A stretch of 6,423 nucleotides of DNA from NCBI GenBank assembly GCA_905215465.1, contig CAJMPT010000067.1, positions 1-6,423 of the forward strand, in the 5' to 3' direction. The first letter of the stretch is position 1. The number at the start of each line of letters is the position of its first letter. This DNA comes from an uncultured bacterium (GTDB taxonomy: Bacteria; Actinomycetota; Coriobacteriia; Coriobacteriales; Atopobiaceae). The position numbers and the translations under genes are program-made. Under the pieces are notes generated by a model. That model made no database searches. It saw only the letters and a list, made by a program, of their open reading frames with translations, and was not told the origin of the DNA. This document shows positions 5,254 through 6,423 of the stretch, one piece after another.

Positions 5254-6423
5254 CTACTCGGCGTCGGAGCCGCCGTTGCCGCGACCGCGGCCGCCGCGGT
5301 GGCGACGACGGGGCTTGGGGGCGTCGCTGCCCTCCCCGGAGGCGGGGCGCTGGCCGCCGTTGCCCTGCTGCGCGCCGTTGCCGGCGGCGCCGCCTTTGTC
5401 GCCGGGCCTGCGGGTGCGCTTGGGGCGCATGCCGCCACCGCGCTTGGGCTGCTGCTCGCTGCCGCGCTCGGGCGCGGGCTCGCCGGCCTGGTGGTGGCGA
5501 CGGCGGGCCGGCTTGCCCTCGGCGGGGGCGGGCTGCTGTCCGCGGCCGGAACGGGTCTGCTGACCCGCGGCCTGGACGCCGGCGTTGCCGGAGGCGTCGG
5601 CACCGGCGCGGCGCTTGCGACGGCGGCGGCCCTCATCGCCGGCGGCACCGTTGCCGGAGGCATTGCCAGCACCGTTGGCGCCCCCGCGCATGTGCTGCGG
5701 GCGGCCGCCGTTCTCGCCGGACTGGCCGCCGCGAGAGGCGCTGCCATTGCTGGGGGCGTTGCCGCCCTCGTCGGAGCGGCGGCGCTTGCGACGGGTACTC
5801 ACGAAGATGTCCGCGGCGTCCACGGTCTGCTCGGGCGCCACGCCGTTCTTGCGGTCGAGCTCGGCCAGGGCCATCTGCACGTCCGGGGAGTCCAGGCGGT
5901 CGAGGACCTCTCGGGTCACGGTGTCGGGCCTGCAGGCGCAGCCCAGCTCCTTGGACTTCTTGCATGCGGCCTCGGAGGCGGTCATGTCAGCCAGGGCCAC
6001 GCGAATCTGCTTGCCGCTCTCGAGGCGCAGGCAGATCTGCTCCTTGGGCGTGTCGTACTCGATAATCTTGCCCTTGCCCAGCGGCGTGTCGATGACGGCG
6101 TTGCGCTTGGGGGCGCGGCTCTTGAAGTCACGGTAGGCCTCGAACTCGTAGCGCAGGCAGCACATGAGGCGGCCGCAGGCGCCGGAGATCTTGGTGGAGT
6201 TGAGCGGGAGGTCCTGCTCCTTGGCCATGCGGATGGACACCGGGTCGAAGGACATGTTGAACCTTCGGCAGCACAGCTCCTGGCCGCAGTGGCCGTAGCC
6301 GCCCACGATGGCGGCCTCCTCGCGCACGCCGATCTGGCGCATGTCGATGCGGACGTGCAGCTCGCGGGAGAGGTCGCGGACGAGCTGCCTGAAGTCCACG
6401 CGCTCCTCGGCGGCAAAGTAGCA
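5254..6423 (-). CDS. ricT: PSP1-domain regulatory protein RicT (YaaT), 5' end outside the window, with a long basic C-terminal tail
   Basis: This is the C-terminal 389 residues of a RicT/YaaT homologue. The reading frame is open to the window edge, so the GTG at 6399 is an internal Val (ERVDFRQLV) and not a start. In B. subtilis RicT acts with RicA and RicF, binds [4Fe-4S] clusters and supports RNase Y-dependent mRNA maturation. The conserved core is clear: VDFRQLVRDLSRELHVRIDMRQIGVREEA, then two C-x4-CC motifs (GHCGQELCC, GACGRLMCC), then LRYEFEAY and the PLGKGKI stretch. Roughly 100 or more N-terminal residues should lie beyond 6423. After about nt 5790 the protein becomes a roughly 180-residue low-complexity tail rich in Gly, Arg, Asn, Gln and Lys, with clusters such as RRKRRR, RRRRKRR, PRRRHRGGRGRG and an acidic end SDAE. 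B. subtilis RicT (about 275 residues) has no such tail. ricT commonly lies near holB, tmk and rsmI; rsmI is in this window. Confidence 0.93.
   Translation of the reverse strand, partial: CYFAAEERVDFRQLVRDLSRELHVRIDMRQIGVREEAAIVGGYGHCGQELCCRRFNMSFDPVSIRMAKEQDLPLNSTKISGACGRLMCCLRYEFEAYRDFKSRAPKRNAVIDTPLGKGKIIEYDTPKEQICLRLESGKQIRVALADMTASEAACKKSKELGCACRPDTVTREVLDRLDSPDVQMALAELDRKNGVAPEQTVDAADIFVSTRRKRRRSDEGGNAPSNGSASRGGQSGENGGRPQHMRGGANGAGNASGNGAAGDEGRRRRKRRAGADASGNAGVQAAGQQTRSGRGQQPAPAEGKPARRRHHQAGEPAPERGSEQQPKRGGGMRPKRTRRPGDKGGAAGNGAQQGNGGQRPASGEGSDAPKPRRRHRGGRGRGNGGSDAE

Noticed and set aside
5247..6065. Plus-strand Arg/Cys-rich frames opposite the RicT tail
   Set aside because: They are the complement of Gly/Arg/Asn codons in the low-complexity tail. 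No start signal or protein-like composition supports them.
6399..6423. GTG at 6399 as the RicT start
   Set aside because: The frame is open to the window edge and the residues before it (CYFAAEER) match the conserved RicT segment ahead of VDFR, so the Val is internal.

Overview
The window (about two-thirds GC, dense, short gaps, ATG or GTG starts with purine-rich Shine-Dalgarno sites) looks like a chromosomal segment of a high-GC Gram-positive. The gene set and a TM-anchored protein combining CxxC-repeat and Ltp domains suggest a Coriobacteriia-type actinobacterium (Olsenella/Atopobium-like). That placement is inference from style and was not searched.

Layout. One gene lies on the plus strand: a cobalamin-independent methionine synthase-like enzyme (18-1052). 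Its catalytic zinc site is intact, but the family's N-terminus is missing at the window edge. A gene-free stretch (1053-1388) follows. It holds a terminator-like hairpin, four degenerate copies of a small palindromic repeat spaced about 60 bp apart, and a very strong 19-bp-stem terminator between two convergent genes. Everything else is on the minus strand. In transcription order this is ricT (5' end outside the window, ending at 5254), queD, a GH5-like glycosidase homologue, rsmI, and a membrane-anchored surface protein with five CxxC modules and two Ltp repeats.

How the genes relate. ricT and rsmI also lie near each other in the tmk-holB-ricT-rsmI neighbourhood of Bacillus subtilis. Here queD and the GH5-like gene sit between them. 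A strong terminator separates ricT from queD. queD, the GH5-like gene and rsmI follow with a 76-nt gap and then a 1-nt TGATG stop/start overlap, so they are probably co-transcribed. The surface-protein gene appears to have its own promoter, whose candidate spacer contains a run of nine G residues.

Most notable points: (1) the GH5-like protein keeps the family scaffold but has Lys where the nucleophile Glu is expected and Asp-Asp-Val where Asn-Glu-Pro is expected, so it is probably a pseudoenzyme; (2) the periodic intergenic hairpin repeats; (3) the G9 tract in a candidate promoter of a surface protein, the layout of a phase-variable switch; (4) a roughly 180-residue basic, disordered tail on RicT; (5) TAG as the stop codon of five of six genes. 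I saw no mobile element, tRNA, rRNA or convincing CRISPR array.
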